In this document: in pieces, positions 50,581 to 62,164 of the stretch
How the letters are laid out: each line of letters starts with the position of its first letter
Position numbering within the stretch: position 1 is the first letter of the stretch
NCBI GenBank assembly: GCA_963678705.1
Contig: OY783209.1
Span: 10,230,001-10,294,000 of the forward strand
Source: Panorpa germanica
Taxonomy: Eukaryota; Arthropoda; Insecta; Mecoptera; Panorpidae
DNA: 64,000 nt
Direction: 5' to 3'
Notes under the pieces: model-generated
Database searches by the model: none
What the model was told of the DNA's origin: nothing
The model's input: the letters and a program-made list of their open reading frames with translations, nothing else
Program-made: the position numbers and the translations under genes

Positions 50581-53500
50581 ATGACTCAAAATGGTTGTTT
50601 ACATTTGAATAATTTTAAGTCGGCTGTAGGGACACAACCATTTCGTGTGATACATTCATATTTTGTTGCATGCACTTCAAAGGATGCAAGATTGAAAAAG
50701 GTATTCGAATATTAATAACAATACTTTTAAAAATTAGATTTATTAAAAACATTGTTGGATTACATAATTTTTGGCATATAGAAAGTAATCTAGTACGTTT
50801 ACTATTTGCATTCTTTCATATTAAATATATTTTGTTATAAATTACAGTCACGAAGCTGCATTTGTTACGTTTGTCGTGAAATCAAACCAAGGTTACACTC
50901 ATGTCTTCATTGTATATTCTTTGGATGTTATGGAGCTCACATAAGTGAACATGCACAAACAAAGAAGCACTATTTATCTTTGGACGTTAACTATGGCTTT
51001 GTTTATTGTGCTCAATGTAATGATTATGTTTATGACAAAGAACTCCAAGATATTGCAATGGAGCATAAAATGAAACAAGCTAGGTATGTATGACAAACAA
51101 TATGTTAAATATGAACATTTGATTACAGTTTAGCGTTAGTTTTTGACAGATTTATGATGATGTGTGAATTTATAGGTCTCTAAAAATTCCGCTGGAGTGG
51201 ACACCTTGGGTTCCGACACCTGTTGAGTGTGAGTACCTGCAGAGTAACCCTATTCGACGAAGAGTGACTGCAACTTCAGGAATTGGACTACGTGGGTTAG
51301 TTAATTTAGGATCGACTTGTTTCATGAATTGCATAGTTCAGGTATATATGATCCACAAAATCTCAATAACAAATTACAGAGTATAATAGTCATCATTTCT
51401 GTTCCAGGCTTTGATACATACTCCCCTTCTCCGTGATTACTTCCTAGCAGAGCGGCATGAGTGCAACCCTGAAAGCCCGGACAGTGAGAAATGTTTAGTT
51501 TGCGAGTTAGCTAGACTATTCCAGGTAAGTACAAAGAACGTCTGGTGGTGCAGCCACAACAGAGGTAGGATATATAGACCTGGGTTAAACGAGGAAAACA
51601 TTAGGGATTAAAATCCGCATTGATCTCAAACATTTTTAGACGTAGGTTTGCGGATTTCGCTTCATATTCTGTTCATAAAACGTGAAACTCATTCGCCATA
51701 TCAAACAGAAAAAAGCTGGAATTCTTTTTGAAAATTTAATAACCCGCTAAACACAGCTATGTGTATTTAAGGTCTATCGAACATAACGACAGTTACCTGT
51801 TACGTAAACGATTTTACTTAATATACGAAATTTTGTGACCTATTTTTTTTTCCAACGCTTAAATAAACTTAGAATTTCGTTTCTTAAACACTAGTCGATG
51901 ATATTGTAGAGAAATTAGCATTAAAAGCAATGTAACTAACCCAAAGTATGTATTTAGCTTTAAAACATAAAGCAATCTGGTATATAAGACATTTTTTTCT
52001 ATCACTGAAGATATTGAAATACATTTGCTGTAATCACGCAAGACATTCTTGCGTAGTCATCTATTACTTAAATATTCCATATGCTGTCAAAGCAGCGTTG
52101 CCCTACCTCGAAATTAGCCTAATTCAACTTTCATAAATAAATATCTACGTGTTAAATGAATAAATTGTCAATGCTTGCAATGTGGTTTATATATAGACAT
52201 GTTATATTTGATAATAAAAATATTTATACGTGTGTAGGAGTTCTATTCTGGTTCTCGAGGTCCTTTAAGTCTGCATCGTCTTCTGCATATGATCTGGAAT
52301 CATGCTAGACATTTGGCAGGCTACGAACAACAAGATGCTCATGAGTTTTTTATTGCCACGCTTGACGTTCTTCATAGACATTGTCAAAATGCAATGCCAA
52401 TTACAGAATGCAGTAATAATCCACATAGATGCAATTGCATTATTGATCAGATATTTACAGGTGGATTGCAAAGTGATATTGTGTGTCAAGAGTGCAAGTA
52501 AGTGAATTGTTACCATTAACACATAAATTTGCATCAAAAAGATATTTAATGTGTTTTTCCTTTTTTAGTGGTGTTTCAACTACCATTGATCCATTCTGGG
52601 ATATATCGTTAGATTTAGGAGGTGGTGGTACTCCTCCAAGGTCATTGCTGGACTGTCTAGATCGATTTACAAGAGCTGAACATTTAGGTTCTAGTGCTAA
52701 AATAAAATGTGCCAATTGTCAAAGCTATCAGGAATCGACTAAACAGTTGTCTATGAAGACATTGCCTATTGTTGCGAGCTTTCATTTGAAGAGATTTGAA
52801 CATTCCAGTTTAGTAAGTGTTATGAGTAGCAAATCTAAACTGGGTACATTTTTGAACTTTGTGATTTTATACATATAAGTCAGACTAATGAAAAAATATG
52901 ACAACTTTATTAATTGTTACAAATTCAGGTAATATAAATTTAGATATTTCATTAAAAATATAAAAACGAAGATATTAATAATATCTGTAGACTGCATGTG
53001 TGAACATATACATTATTTGATGTTGTTTAAGGTCTTTTAAAATATTCGCATCTATTTGCCTCACATTTTGAATTCTGTATCGAATAAAGGCATTCTTATT
53101 CAATAGCCTTTACATGTTGGTAAAGTTTGATACTCAGAATTACATAAATAAATGCTCTGTATTGTAATAAATCGCGTAATGTTTTTGATTTAACGAAACC
53201 GAGTACTTAACAGCACGTATACATTTAAAATTTAGAATATGTTAATCTTTAAATAATTACTCTTAATTAAAGAGAGGCGGATTAAATGGTGGGCGCGCAC
53301 TAATGGCCTATAAAGCCGACAGAACTCTTCAAAGAAATGATTTTGTAAAATTGAATTTGTTGTAAGGCCTAATTAATTGCCAATTTAAATCGTCACTGTC
53401 GGTGATAACAATATTATTCAATAAAATTTAAAAAATTCGGTTCGCATTTAATCTTTAACTTTCTTAAGGTAGCATTCTTGAAAGAATTTAAAATACTATG

Positions 53501-53914
53501 AAAATATAGATTTCTGTAATTCTTTATAGATCGATAAGAAGATATCAACGCTGATATCTTTTCCTGCTGAATTGGATATGACCCCGTTTATGTCACCACG
53601 TCGCAATGGAGCCGTCAGTAATCCTGGGGATTACCGGTATTCCTTGTTCGCCGTTGTAAATCATCTGGGTTCCTTGGATACAGGACATTACACTGCCTAC
53701 GTTCGTCATCAGCATGATTTTTGGGTGAAATGTGATGATCATGCTATTACTAAAGCATCGCTTAACGAGGTGCTCAAAAGTGAAGGGTATGTATTAAGAT
53801 TCAAACAATAAGATGTGTTGTAAGTTGCGTCTTGCAAATATCACTACTATTGTATTCTATTTTAATTTCAGATATTTACTTTTTTATCACAAACAAATTC
53901 TAGAATACGAATAA
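50581..53914 (+). CDS. not: Non-stop/USP22-like ubiquitin hydrolase of the SAGA deubiquitinase module (480 aa)
   Basis: Exons: 50581-50700, 50848-51083, 51176-51341, 51408-51524, 52238-52497, 52569-52812, 53530-53786, 53872-53914; all phases agree. The 40-residue first exon reads [20 protein letters not shown], like the start of USP22. A ZnF-UBP domain follows at residues ~43-115 ([28 protein letters not shown]). The USP catalytic core starts at [19 protein letters not shown], with nucleophile near Cys167; His near 434 in [11 protein letters not shown] and Asp near 450 in VKCDDHAI complete the site. A Cys2/Cys2 zinc finger (CQEC, KCANC) is intact. The length fits Drosophila and vertebrate members. 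In SAGA this enzyme removes ubiquitin from histone H2B together with Sgf11, ENY2 and ATXN7-type partners. All key residues are present, so it should be active. Confidence 0.95.
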
Positions 53915-54630
53915 CACTGAGTCGAATAAATCAGTTAAATCGATATTTGGAACTTCCTGAGAATATAAATACTTAATATTTGTTATAAATGTATACTTAT
54001 ATAATACTGTGTATTAAAATTTCGATAAACGTGCAAATACTAATCCACTATTAATTATGTAAGGTCTATTCCTACGCAAATCAGGTTATTTTAAATTTTT
54101 ACTAAATTGTATGTTTATTTATTTTTTATATTTTGGAAGAAAACAATTTTATAAATTTCATAGTTAATTTTAATTAGTTTACGGTATTGTCTCAAATTTT
54201 GGACTGTTTTATGATAATTATTTATCACAACATATTAAGGCTTTGTGAACCTTTTAAAGTATTATTAATTTGTATATTTCCATGTTTTGTATAATTAATC
54301 TGAATTTTGTAAATAAAATATTTCTTTTATGTTATTTCTTTGAATTGGTTCGAACCAAATTTAACTAAAGCCACATTCCCACATACTTTTTATTTTCAAA
54401 TTTTTTTAATAAAACAGCTAATGTAATCAAAATCATTTCCATTTTTAATCGCTTAGAGCTTTATTATTTTTTCAGAGATAATTACAATGCCATTGTTATA
54501 AAGTTTTATTTATTTTATTCAGCTAACAAATTGTTATTAATGCTTAGTTTTTTAGATTATATTCTTGATTGGATGTTTGCTTTTCAAAATAACTCTTGTG
54601 TTATTTTGTAATGAGCACAGTTGTTGCGTC
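53915..54630. other. Convergent 3' ends of the USP22-like gene and secreted gene A
   Basis: AATAAA at 54312-54317 is a likely poly-A signal for the USP22-like gene. On the other strand, TTTATT at about 54506-54515 gives AATAAA-type signals for gene A. About 700 bases separate the two stop codons. Confidence 0.5.
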
Positions 54631-56360
54631 TTAAGAATGGTGTCTGGATTCTAAAGGTTGTGGAAACAGTGTAACAGATTCGACATAGTCTCCGTTGGTG
54701 TCTTCAGGGTTAAGAGTGGGCATAGGAGACCATTGCATGGGAGATGAATTAGAACCACTTTCATCACTGAAGATCAGATTAGAATCAGAGTCTTGCATTG
54801 TAGTTGATTCCTTACTAGTACTGGATCCACCTTCGTCAGGCGAGTCCTGATTAGAAACAGAATCTCCTTGTGAAGATAATACATGAACAGAACCAGTGTC
54901 TTCAGAAGAACCTTCACTTGAATCAGTACTTGGGTTATCATTTCCAGAAGAAGACTCCGTTGTAAAATAATCAGTAGTACCATCTCCTAAATTAAGTTGC
55001 GTAGTTGTTTCATGATGATGTTCACCACTACCAAAAAGGCCACTAAATACAATATTCAATATTTCGAATGGAAGCTTAAATGCAGTTTTATATATATCTA
55101 AAATATATTTAATGAAGTTGTAAATATCAGAATACGCTAGCTTGCCTCCACCTTTTATTGCATCCTGCGTACGTCGCATTATTCCTTTAAAGCCAGCCAT
55201 AAATTTAGACAGAAAATCTAATATCATCTTCTTGATTATTTGAAATATATCACTTAATCTATTCCTGTTATTTGCTCGGAATAGTGCTCTTGTTTTCGGT
55301 ATTAAAGATTTCATGTCTTTAGTCGTGGAACGTAGGAATTTTCTTATATCACTCATCATTGCTTTTCTGCGACTTCCAGATCGCATTGACGATTTGGTAG
55401 TTAAAGTCTTAAACATCTGAAAAATAAAATATAGGAAAAATTAAAAGATAATCAAAGGAAGTAAAGAAAAATCTAAAAAGTGGTAAGTGAGATGGAAGAA
55501 ATAAGCACAAGAGGAGAAGCATGGAAAAGGAGTATGAATTAGGTAGTTAGGAAAGAGAAAGAAGTAGATCAAGAGAAAAGTTAGAAGAAGCAAAGAGGAC
55601 GAGTGCAATGTAATGAACGACAGCAGGAAGAGTGTGATAACGAGAGGACTAAAAAGGAGAGCATAGAAGAGTAGGAAAGTGAATGTAGTTATTTCACTTC
55701 TTTTATGTTTTTAATGTAAGGAGAATGAAAATTATAATATATATGAAAAAGAAATGAATATATATATAAAATTGTAATATGAATGTTTTGTATTTTGCAA
55801 GAATAACATCTAAAACAGTTTATTTACTTTCTTAGATAACTCCTTAGCTCCTGGGACAGCTCTCTGCATAACGTCCCTAACATCTCTACAAAGACTTCTA
55901 GTTTGTGTCACTAAGCTGCGAATAGCGAGTTGCGTTTCCAGTGGCAGCACATTTTCGGAACTACTTTCTTCTAGAGATTGCTGTCGATGATTTCTGCCTT
56001 GCTCCTTTCGTTGTTTCTCGGACTGATGAAGTTTCTTTGGGGCTGAAACTAAATGTTTCTTTGTCTTACGTATTGCCGGCTCCAGAAATCTTGCACCATG
56101 CGCAGGATTGATGCGTTTCTGTTGTTGATGTCCATCGTCATGTCGCAAATTTGGATGAACGTTTGATTTTCTTGAATTAAGATGACTTGCCTTATAATCC
56201 AATGATTGCTCACGCTGATGAAGATTTTTACCTGTAAAACACACCCGTGGAAATAATAGTAATGTCTTTTTCAGAAGATAAAACCTGGATTAATATATTG
56301 TCCTTACCTAATGCCACTGCCAATACGGCGACTACCACAAATATTATGGATGATTTCATC
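54631..56360 (-). CDS. Secreted helix-rich protein, family member A (413 aa)
   Basis: Three exons on the minus strand: 56360-56309 (signal peptide MKSSIIFVVVAVLAVALG), 56231-55828, 55416-54631; introns phase 1 then 0. Family not recognised. Exon 2 is basic and rich in Gln/His/Lys, ending in a helix with RAVPGAKELSKK. Exon 3 begins MFKTLTTKSSMRS, continues with basic amphipathic helices (about residues 165-280, including LPFEILNIVFSGLFG), and ends in a ~130-residue acidic Ser/Thr/Asp/Glu-rich tail that other members lack. Signal peptide, exon plan and the KSS-RS motif tie it to B, C and D. It is much longer than its relatives (159-246 aa). No Cys pattern suggests a disulfide fold: two Cys in total. 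A structural matrix or lumenal protein and a membrane-active protein are both possible; none is shown. Confidence 0.75.
55440..55700 (+). repeat. Purine-rich tract in gene A intron 2
   Basis: The plus strand is strongly A/G-rich (GAAGAA, GAGAGGA-type runs) for about 250 bp, so the gene A transcript is pyrimidine-rich here. A pyrimidine-rich stretch on the plus strand at about 57210-57400 has the mirror composition. Whether the two are homologous is not clear by eye. Confidence 0.35.
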
Positions 56361-56412
56361 TTTCCAAGTAACTATTGTTGCTTACTTGTTACTATGTCGA
56401 AGAAACAAGAAC

Positions 56413-56447
56413 ACTGACTCAGTTGGATTGAGATTGTCATTTTTATA
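56413..56447 (-). promoter_or_regulatory. TATA box and initiator of gene A
   Basis: On the minus strand TATAAAAA (56447-56440) is followed about 30 bases later by TCAGT (56417-56413), the arthropod initiator. The start codon is at 56360, leaving a ~55-base leader. Confidence 0.6.
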
Positions 56448-57945
56448 CTGAAATGAAACAAATTAGTAAGAACAAAGTACTAAGTTGGAAGCTTTTGGGA
56501 AGGCGGTTCAACTACGTGGTTCCAGATATCTAGTATCGTGGACATGCTGTAATAACAGTTCTTACGATGTAATTTTTCTGATAAATTCATAAAATTGGTT
56601 TTAGAAGGTTAAAGAAATTAAACTGTATAATTTTTGGTGAAATCAATAACTGTAATTAGAAGACACCTTATCACGGTGTAATTATTTTTATAACTGAAAT
56701 TAAAGTATTGACAACGCTTTCATTTAAAACCTATTTTGATAAAATATGATTGAACGTATTGGAAAATAGGTGCGCTCTTTCTTGCCCAACTTGCTTCAAA
56801 CATGACATGATCTTGCCATTAAGATTTTGGCTATATTATTCTAACAAAGGCAACTTAAGTTTATACAAAGCTATCAGCTGACTTTAAATAAAGAGCAAAA
56901 AATACACTGTAAGATTATATAACAAGAGTTAACTTTTATAATATAAATTTATGTTGCCTGACGTAATAAAGTTTCTTTGCAAAATTATATTATATATAAT
57001 TTTAAAATTAAATTACAATTAAAATTAAAATTAAAATTAATAGTAGTAAAAGATGTTTAATGTCTTTTGTATATCTTTAATTACAATGTAACATAATTAT
57101 AATTTTGTGTTTATTAATTTAACATATATGCCATTAGGCATTACATTCTTCCGTCTTAAATTCACGAACTACATTTAATTTAATTACATACATCACTTTA
57201 CATTCTTAAAACTACTCATCCAGCTTTATCTCCCTTGTTTTTATTTCACATGGCTTACTCCCTTCTTGTTCTCCTTCATCAGCTCTACTTCACTTTTCAA
57301 TTTCTCCCTAAACCTACTCTAAAGTGTTCTAATTTTTCTCTAGTGTTACTATCTCTCCTACCTTCTACTCTCTTTCTCCCATCTTATATTTGCACCATTT
57401 CTGATTTGTGCAACAGAATCATGTTAAACTTTGGTAAATAATAAAACGCAACGGTATGTGAAAAAGATCACGTTAAATAATACATGACATTACGTTTTGT
57501 GTTTTTGCGGGATCTTTACATAATTTTAATTATATTTTAATAATTTTCATCAGTCAAGATCGTAATCAATGATTACATATTTTGTAATATCATTTAAAAA
57601 TTTGATTTAAACATTTAGTGCAGATTTTTAAATAGTCAGTTCAGCTACAGTGATGTTCAATTCGTATAAAAATTAGATTGAGGAACAAGCGATAACCAGG
57701 GTTTGTAACAAACTACAGTTAACTGACTATTGGAAAATCAGCCTTTAGTGATTAAAATAAAATAGAAAAGATTTCTGTTATTATTTTAAAAATTATTAAA
57801 CAACCTTTCAATAAAATGCGTATTTATTGTTAAAGTAAAAATCATATTTTGCATAAAAACAATTTATTTATTGCCTTCAGGTACACTTTATAACAATTGA
57901 CAGTAATTTTCTTTGCTTGAGATTTAAATTATTAATTAATTAAAT
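56448..57945. other. Spacer between genes A and B
   Basis: No gene recognised. A 68-codon plus ORF (57235-57441) lies in a pyrimidine-rich stretch and looks like composition, not coding. At about 56866-56900 a fragment of the 48.5-kb foldback family occurs. AATAAATAAA on the minus strand near 57862 is the likely poly-A signal of gene B. Confidence 0.4.
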
Positions 57946-58683
57946 CTACTCTTCATAGCCTGCTGCATCCACCTCATCTTTAATACCCCCAAGACCACCT
58001 ACTACATTTCCAGGAATGTTGAACATATTCTTGAGATTGTCGAAGATCATTTTAACAATGCTCTCAACATCCCATTCTATTTGCTCCAATGATCCTTGTA
58101 CTGTTCCCATTATTTCCGTAAAAATCATAGCAATCATATCCTGAATTCTCTGGAATATGTTACCAGCTCTGCTAGCTCGCATTTCAAACACAGCTCTTCT
58201 CGATAACCCTTTAACCCTGGTAGAAATTGGTGAGAAGTTTCTCTTCAAACTTTCCACGAGATTATTAAGATCATTAGCAAAATCTTCAGACGCAGTTGCA
58301 GATCTTGTTGATGATTTCCTAAACATTGAAGCAACCTAAAAGAGAACTTTTAATTTACTAATTTTTCACGGAAATATATTACAGTAATTAATCAGTTACC
58401 CGCTTTCCAAATTGACGAGCTTCCGGTTTCACTTCACGTAAAGCAGTACCAAAATCTGCGAAGACACTTTTCGCTTCTTGCATCAACCGTTGAGGAGCTA
58501 TTCGATTTTCTTCATGCTTTTTGTATCCAGGATTTGAACCTAAAAGATATAAAATATATAAGATATATAAAATCATTTAGCTAGTGATTCGTTAGAAGTT
58601 GTTCCAGAATATTCTAAATGTTTACCAAAAACTGCTGCGCCTAAGAAGACAATATAAAGCGCGAAGAAAGTGTGGAGCTGCAT
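57946..58683 (-). CDS. Secreted helix-rich protein, family member B (195 aa)
   Basis: Three exons on the minus strand: 58683-58626 (signal peptide MQLHTFFALYIVFLGAAVFG), 58539-58400, 58335-57946; introns phase 1 then 0, exactly as in A, C and D. Exon 2 ends ALREVKPEARQFGKR. Exon 3 begins VASMFRKSSTRSATASEDF, then helical, amphipathic segments (IFQRIQDMIAMIFTEIMG, IVKMIFDNLKNMF) and a short Gly-rich/acidic tail (VVGGLGGIKDEVDAAGYEE). No Cys in the mature part. Function unknown. The KSSTRS motif is shared almost exactly with D, so B and D look like the closest pair. Confidence 0.8.
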
Positions 58684-58751
58684 TATGACAATTCGGTTCA
58701 ACTCGTTGTCTTGACAGAATATTAATCGAATGTTTCACATGTGGTTTGTAG

Positions 58752-58766
58752 TGGAATATATACTCA
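58752..58766 (-). promoter_or_regulatory. TATA-like box of gene B
   Basis: Minus-strand GAGTATATATTCC lies about 75 bases before the ATG at 58683, a plausible TATA position. No clear initiator is picked out. Confidence 0.4.
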
Positions 58767-59133
58767 AATATGTTCCACCCCGATTTAAAGGTAAGGACAG
58801 GTAAGAATTGGTATTTAAATGATAATCACAAAACAAATTTGTATAATTTGCTTATAATAATATGCTTCCCTTGTCACTGAATTGTTCATTATTTATCTTA
58901 GAAGGTCGTAGAATTAAGTAAACATTTATCAAAAAATTATATATTATTTTCCAAGTCTACAGTTGCTGATGAGCCTGAGCCCAGTGTAATTATGCGTACA
59001 GTGAAAATGATAAAAGCTGTTCCTGAAAAAGAGATGTATAGAAAAGTATTAGTCTTATTTCCTTAACCGGCGTACTGCTAACTCTGTTCTGTGAAGAACC
59101 TTGTAGAGGCATCAGTCAATCAAGAAATTAAAA

Positions 59134-59754
59134 ATGAAGGTGGCAACTTTGTTACTTTTGATATTTGCCGCTGCAACAGTTACAGGTAAATAATCATTTA
59201 GCTAGTGAGATTTTAATACATTCACTGACTTTATTGATTTGTTTAAAGGTAAAGAATTATATCATGAAGATAGAGATGGTAGAATTTTCCGGCAAGAAAG
59301 TAAAGGTTTCTCTAAAAATTTGGAGGAACAAAAGGAGCATGAACAAGTTGCATCTGGTTCGTTCTTCCCGGTTTTAAAATCAGCAGTTTCTGAAGTTATG
59401 CCAGCTGTTAGACAGGTAAATAGCAAATCTGGTAATTTCTGTGATATGATATACACGATTATTAATTAATGCAAAATTTTTGACCGTTTCCAGATAGCAT
59501 TCACGATTAGGAAATCATCAAAGCAATCCGATGTCGACCACCAGGAGTTTGTTCAAGATATCGAAAATTTTGTGGAGAAATCTTCCAGAGCTCTGCAAGC
59601 GCTGTCTCGAAGAGTACAAATTCCTATTTTGAGTAACTTTTTTAATTGGATGAAGAATTTCCTTATGAATTTAGGAATCAACAGTCTTAGTAACTTAAAT
59701 TCGATGTTTCACGTTTTCCAATTAATTATGGCATTGACCGGATTTATATTTTAG
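59134..59754 (+). CDS. Secreted helix-rich protein, family member C (159 aa), inverted relative to the others
   Basis: Three exons on the plus strand: 59134-59185 (signal peptide MKVATLLLLIFAAATVTG), 59249-59415, 59494-59754; introns phase 1 then 0. Exon 2 has a charged N-part (KELYHEDRDGRIFRQES) and ends AVSEVMPAVRQ. Exon 3 begins IAFTIRKSSKQSDVDHQEF, then helices (FVQDIENFVEKSSRALQALS) and a hydrophobic C-terminal half (NFFNWMKNFLMNLGI, then FQLIMALTGFIF ending the protein). The very hydrophobic C-terminus could be a membrane-inserting helix. It is the shortest member and is divergently placed against B (start codons about 450 bp apart), so B and C may share control sequence. Function unknown. 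Confidence 0.8.
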
Positions 59755-60529
59755 TTTATAAATATAGAAATGTATGATAACTTTTATTATATTTATATTG
59801 GTTACATTATATTTCCATAAACAAAACTGTAACTTCATGGTAATATTTATGTAGCATATTAATTTTGTTTTTACTTTGGTTCGTACTGTGACTTTGTTTT
59901 TACTTTGGTAAAAGTATAAGTTTCCAACGATATTATACCAAAACATGTGTACAGCGATATAGCTACTTAAAAGGAAGGAAAAACTTTTAGTATTTTAATT
60001 CATTTGAAGAATACAAATTTGAAAAGTATATATCTTATAATATAAATAATTTGTAAAAACAAAAAACAAAGAGTAAATAAAATCTTATAGATAATTAGAG
60101 TATATTTTATTTATTGTAATTTACATAACTCTTATACCTAAAATATACCTAAAAGAAAAGGTTTTTTGTATTTTATCGCACAACGACACTTTTATTTATA
60201 TTTTAACAACAACCATCCATTTCCTTACATGGTGATAATTAAAAACTAAAGGATTATTTTGTGTGCAGATCTTTAATAATATTTTACAACAGGGGGTATA
60301 GTTTGTAAAAGTACAATGGTTAAAATTCCATAAATATAATATTTTCTTGAAATTGAATGTTATTATAGTTGCATATATTTTAGGGACTAAATTTAATTCT
60401 TAACTTGCAACGCCATCTATGGAACGGTAGGTAAGTGTAGTGTGTAAGGGGTTAAGTATTTGATGGCATTACACTCATTAATTAAATTTCTTATAAAATA
60501 TTTAATATAAAGGCCAGGGTAAAATATTA
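59755..60529. other. Convergent spacer between genes C and D
   Basis: AT-rich, no gene. A CGCCATCTATGG motif near 60410 probably marks an old retroelement tail. A short duplicated block (GTTTTTACTTTGGT-like) lies at 59866-59912. Confidence 0.4.
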
Positions 60530-61617
60530 TTAATAAACTGGAACGAAGTAAATAGGCGTCTCACTTAAAAATTCTGCAACCTGAGGAGAATTAGGAGATT
60601 CAGTAACTGGATCTCTGGAAAATATTCCTTTTATAACGTTAAATATCTTTCTAATAAGAGAAAATGGCGATTCGGCTATTGAACCTATATGGCTAAAAAT
60701 ATTTTTAACAACAGAAAATGGTGCCTTTGCAACTGAACCTACACCACCAAAAATACCTTTCATTCTATCATAGATATTACTGAATATAGTTTCCATGTCG
60801 TGCATAGAAGTATTCAAAGCATTTTCGAAGGAACTCATCGTACTACAAACAATATCGTTTATTATTCCAAAAAGGTTGTTAGAATCCAACGCGTCTTCGG
60901 AACAACCCAGGTTTGAATCAAGTCGCGATTCAAAAGGAGCTAGGGCCCGCTTAGCGCTGTTCACTAAATTTACTCCTGCAGTCACAAATCGTTTCTTATC
61001 ATCCACAGATCTGGTTGAAGAATGCTTGAAGACCTCACCAACCTGAAAGTAATATTTCAACAAATTTCTTTACTATACATTTTATGATTACATAATATTG
61101 GTTTGCACAATTGGTTTGATGGTGTAATTTGAGTTGCTAACAATTCAGGCGACAATTATAAACAGGCACGATTATTTATTATATTTAAGTTAATATTTAG
61201 GCTTGATGTGCAGCTGAAGGGATCAAGCTAGGTTCTAAAAGACCTATACTTTTGTGACATTTAATTAATTTTACATTTACCCTTTTAGACATTTCTTTAA
61301 CTTCTGGAATAATTTCCTTCAACGATGAAGAAAACACTCTGAACAAATTAGTTCTATCCAGCAGTTCCGAACTTTTAGCAGCGGAGTTTACATTGGATCT
61401 AGATTTTCCTTCATGATGAAGTAGTTTTCTATTACTGTAGCCTGCTGCATCACCTACATATAAAATTTGACATAAATTATTCATTTATACATTTTAATTT
61501 TAGTATTTTGTACATAATGTGTTTTACATAACTGTCTTGCGATAGTAGTATGTTTTTCTTACCCGCTGTAGCACAAAAAATTAGCGCTAGCAATAAAAGA
61601 CACACTCGTCGTTCCAT
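60530..61617 (-). CDS. Secreted helix-rich protein, family member D (246 aa)
   Basis: Three exons on the minus strand: 61617-61563 (signal peptide MERRVCLLLLALIFCATAG), 61453-61281, 61042-60530; introns phase 1 then 0. Exon 2 ends SLKEIIPEVKEMSKR; exon 3 begins VGEVFKHSSTRSVDDKKRF. Two Cys follow (in NLGCSED and IVCSTM). The C-terminal half holds a direct repeat of 18 residues, GSVAKAPFSVVKNIFSHI then GSIAESPFSLIRKIFNVI, followed by KGIF. Eighteen residues is five helical turns, so each unit would present the same face. Such Ile/Phe-rich, lightly basic helices resemble membrane-active peptides in general form, but that is inference. Family not recognised. Confidence 0.8.
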
Positions 61618-61703
61618 GGTTGAGGATTTTCTGAATTAACTGGAGAGTTTAGAACTGCATAAGTTGCCCAAACATGTTTGTGATACGTCAGTCCTTAATT
61701 ATA

Positions 61704-61711
61704 GTATTTAT
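61704..61711 (-). promoter_or_regulatory. TATA box of gene D
   Basis: Minus-strand TATAAATA (61711-61704) lies about 90 bases before the ATG at 61617, giving a predicted leader of about 60 bases. Confidence 0.55.
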
Positions 61712-62164
61712 ACAAAAGTATAAAGCATTCCAAACATACGAGTGAGTATTGAAACTGATAGCAACTTTAAAAGTATTATTACTCAAACCACTAATTTTCC
61801 GATAATTTTTTCGCGAAGGCTAATACTTGCACTTTTAATAAAAATGTATAATTATGTGTTTCTAAAAATGCTCACTAAAGTTACACTGTGACTTAAATTA
61901 TTCAAACATAAACATTCATAAACAAACATAAAGGCAACAAATATAAACATAAAATGAAAAAATGAGTAAATCAAACGCCTGAACAGTTGGCAACACAAGT
62001 AACATACTACTACAGTAAATATTAAGAAAACATTTTCTGGCATTTTGAAACTTGTCATATATTTATTATTTTAAAAGTTTATTTGCTTGTTTCAATGCAT
62101 GACTTTCTTGTACTGTAATATTTGCACGTAAGTAATGTTGCCGCTTTGTCAGGCGCAATGATGT

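Noticed and set aside
54774-54983. Alternative-frame ORF inside gene A exon 3
   Set aside because: Overlaps the acidic tail of gene A, which fits the family reading frame; a shadow frame.
57235-57441. 68-codon plus ORF between secreted genes A and B
   Set aside because: Lies in a pyrimidine-rich tract, has no signal peptide of the family type and no matching three-exon plan.
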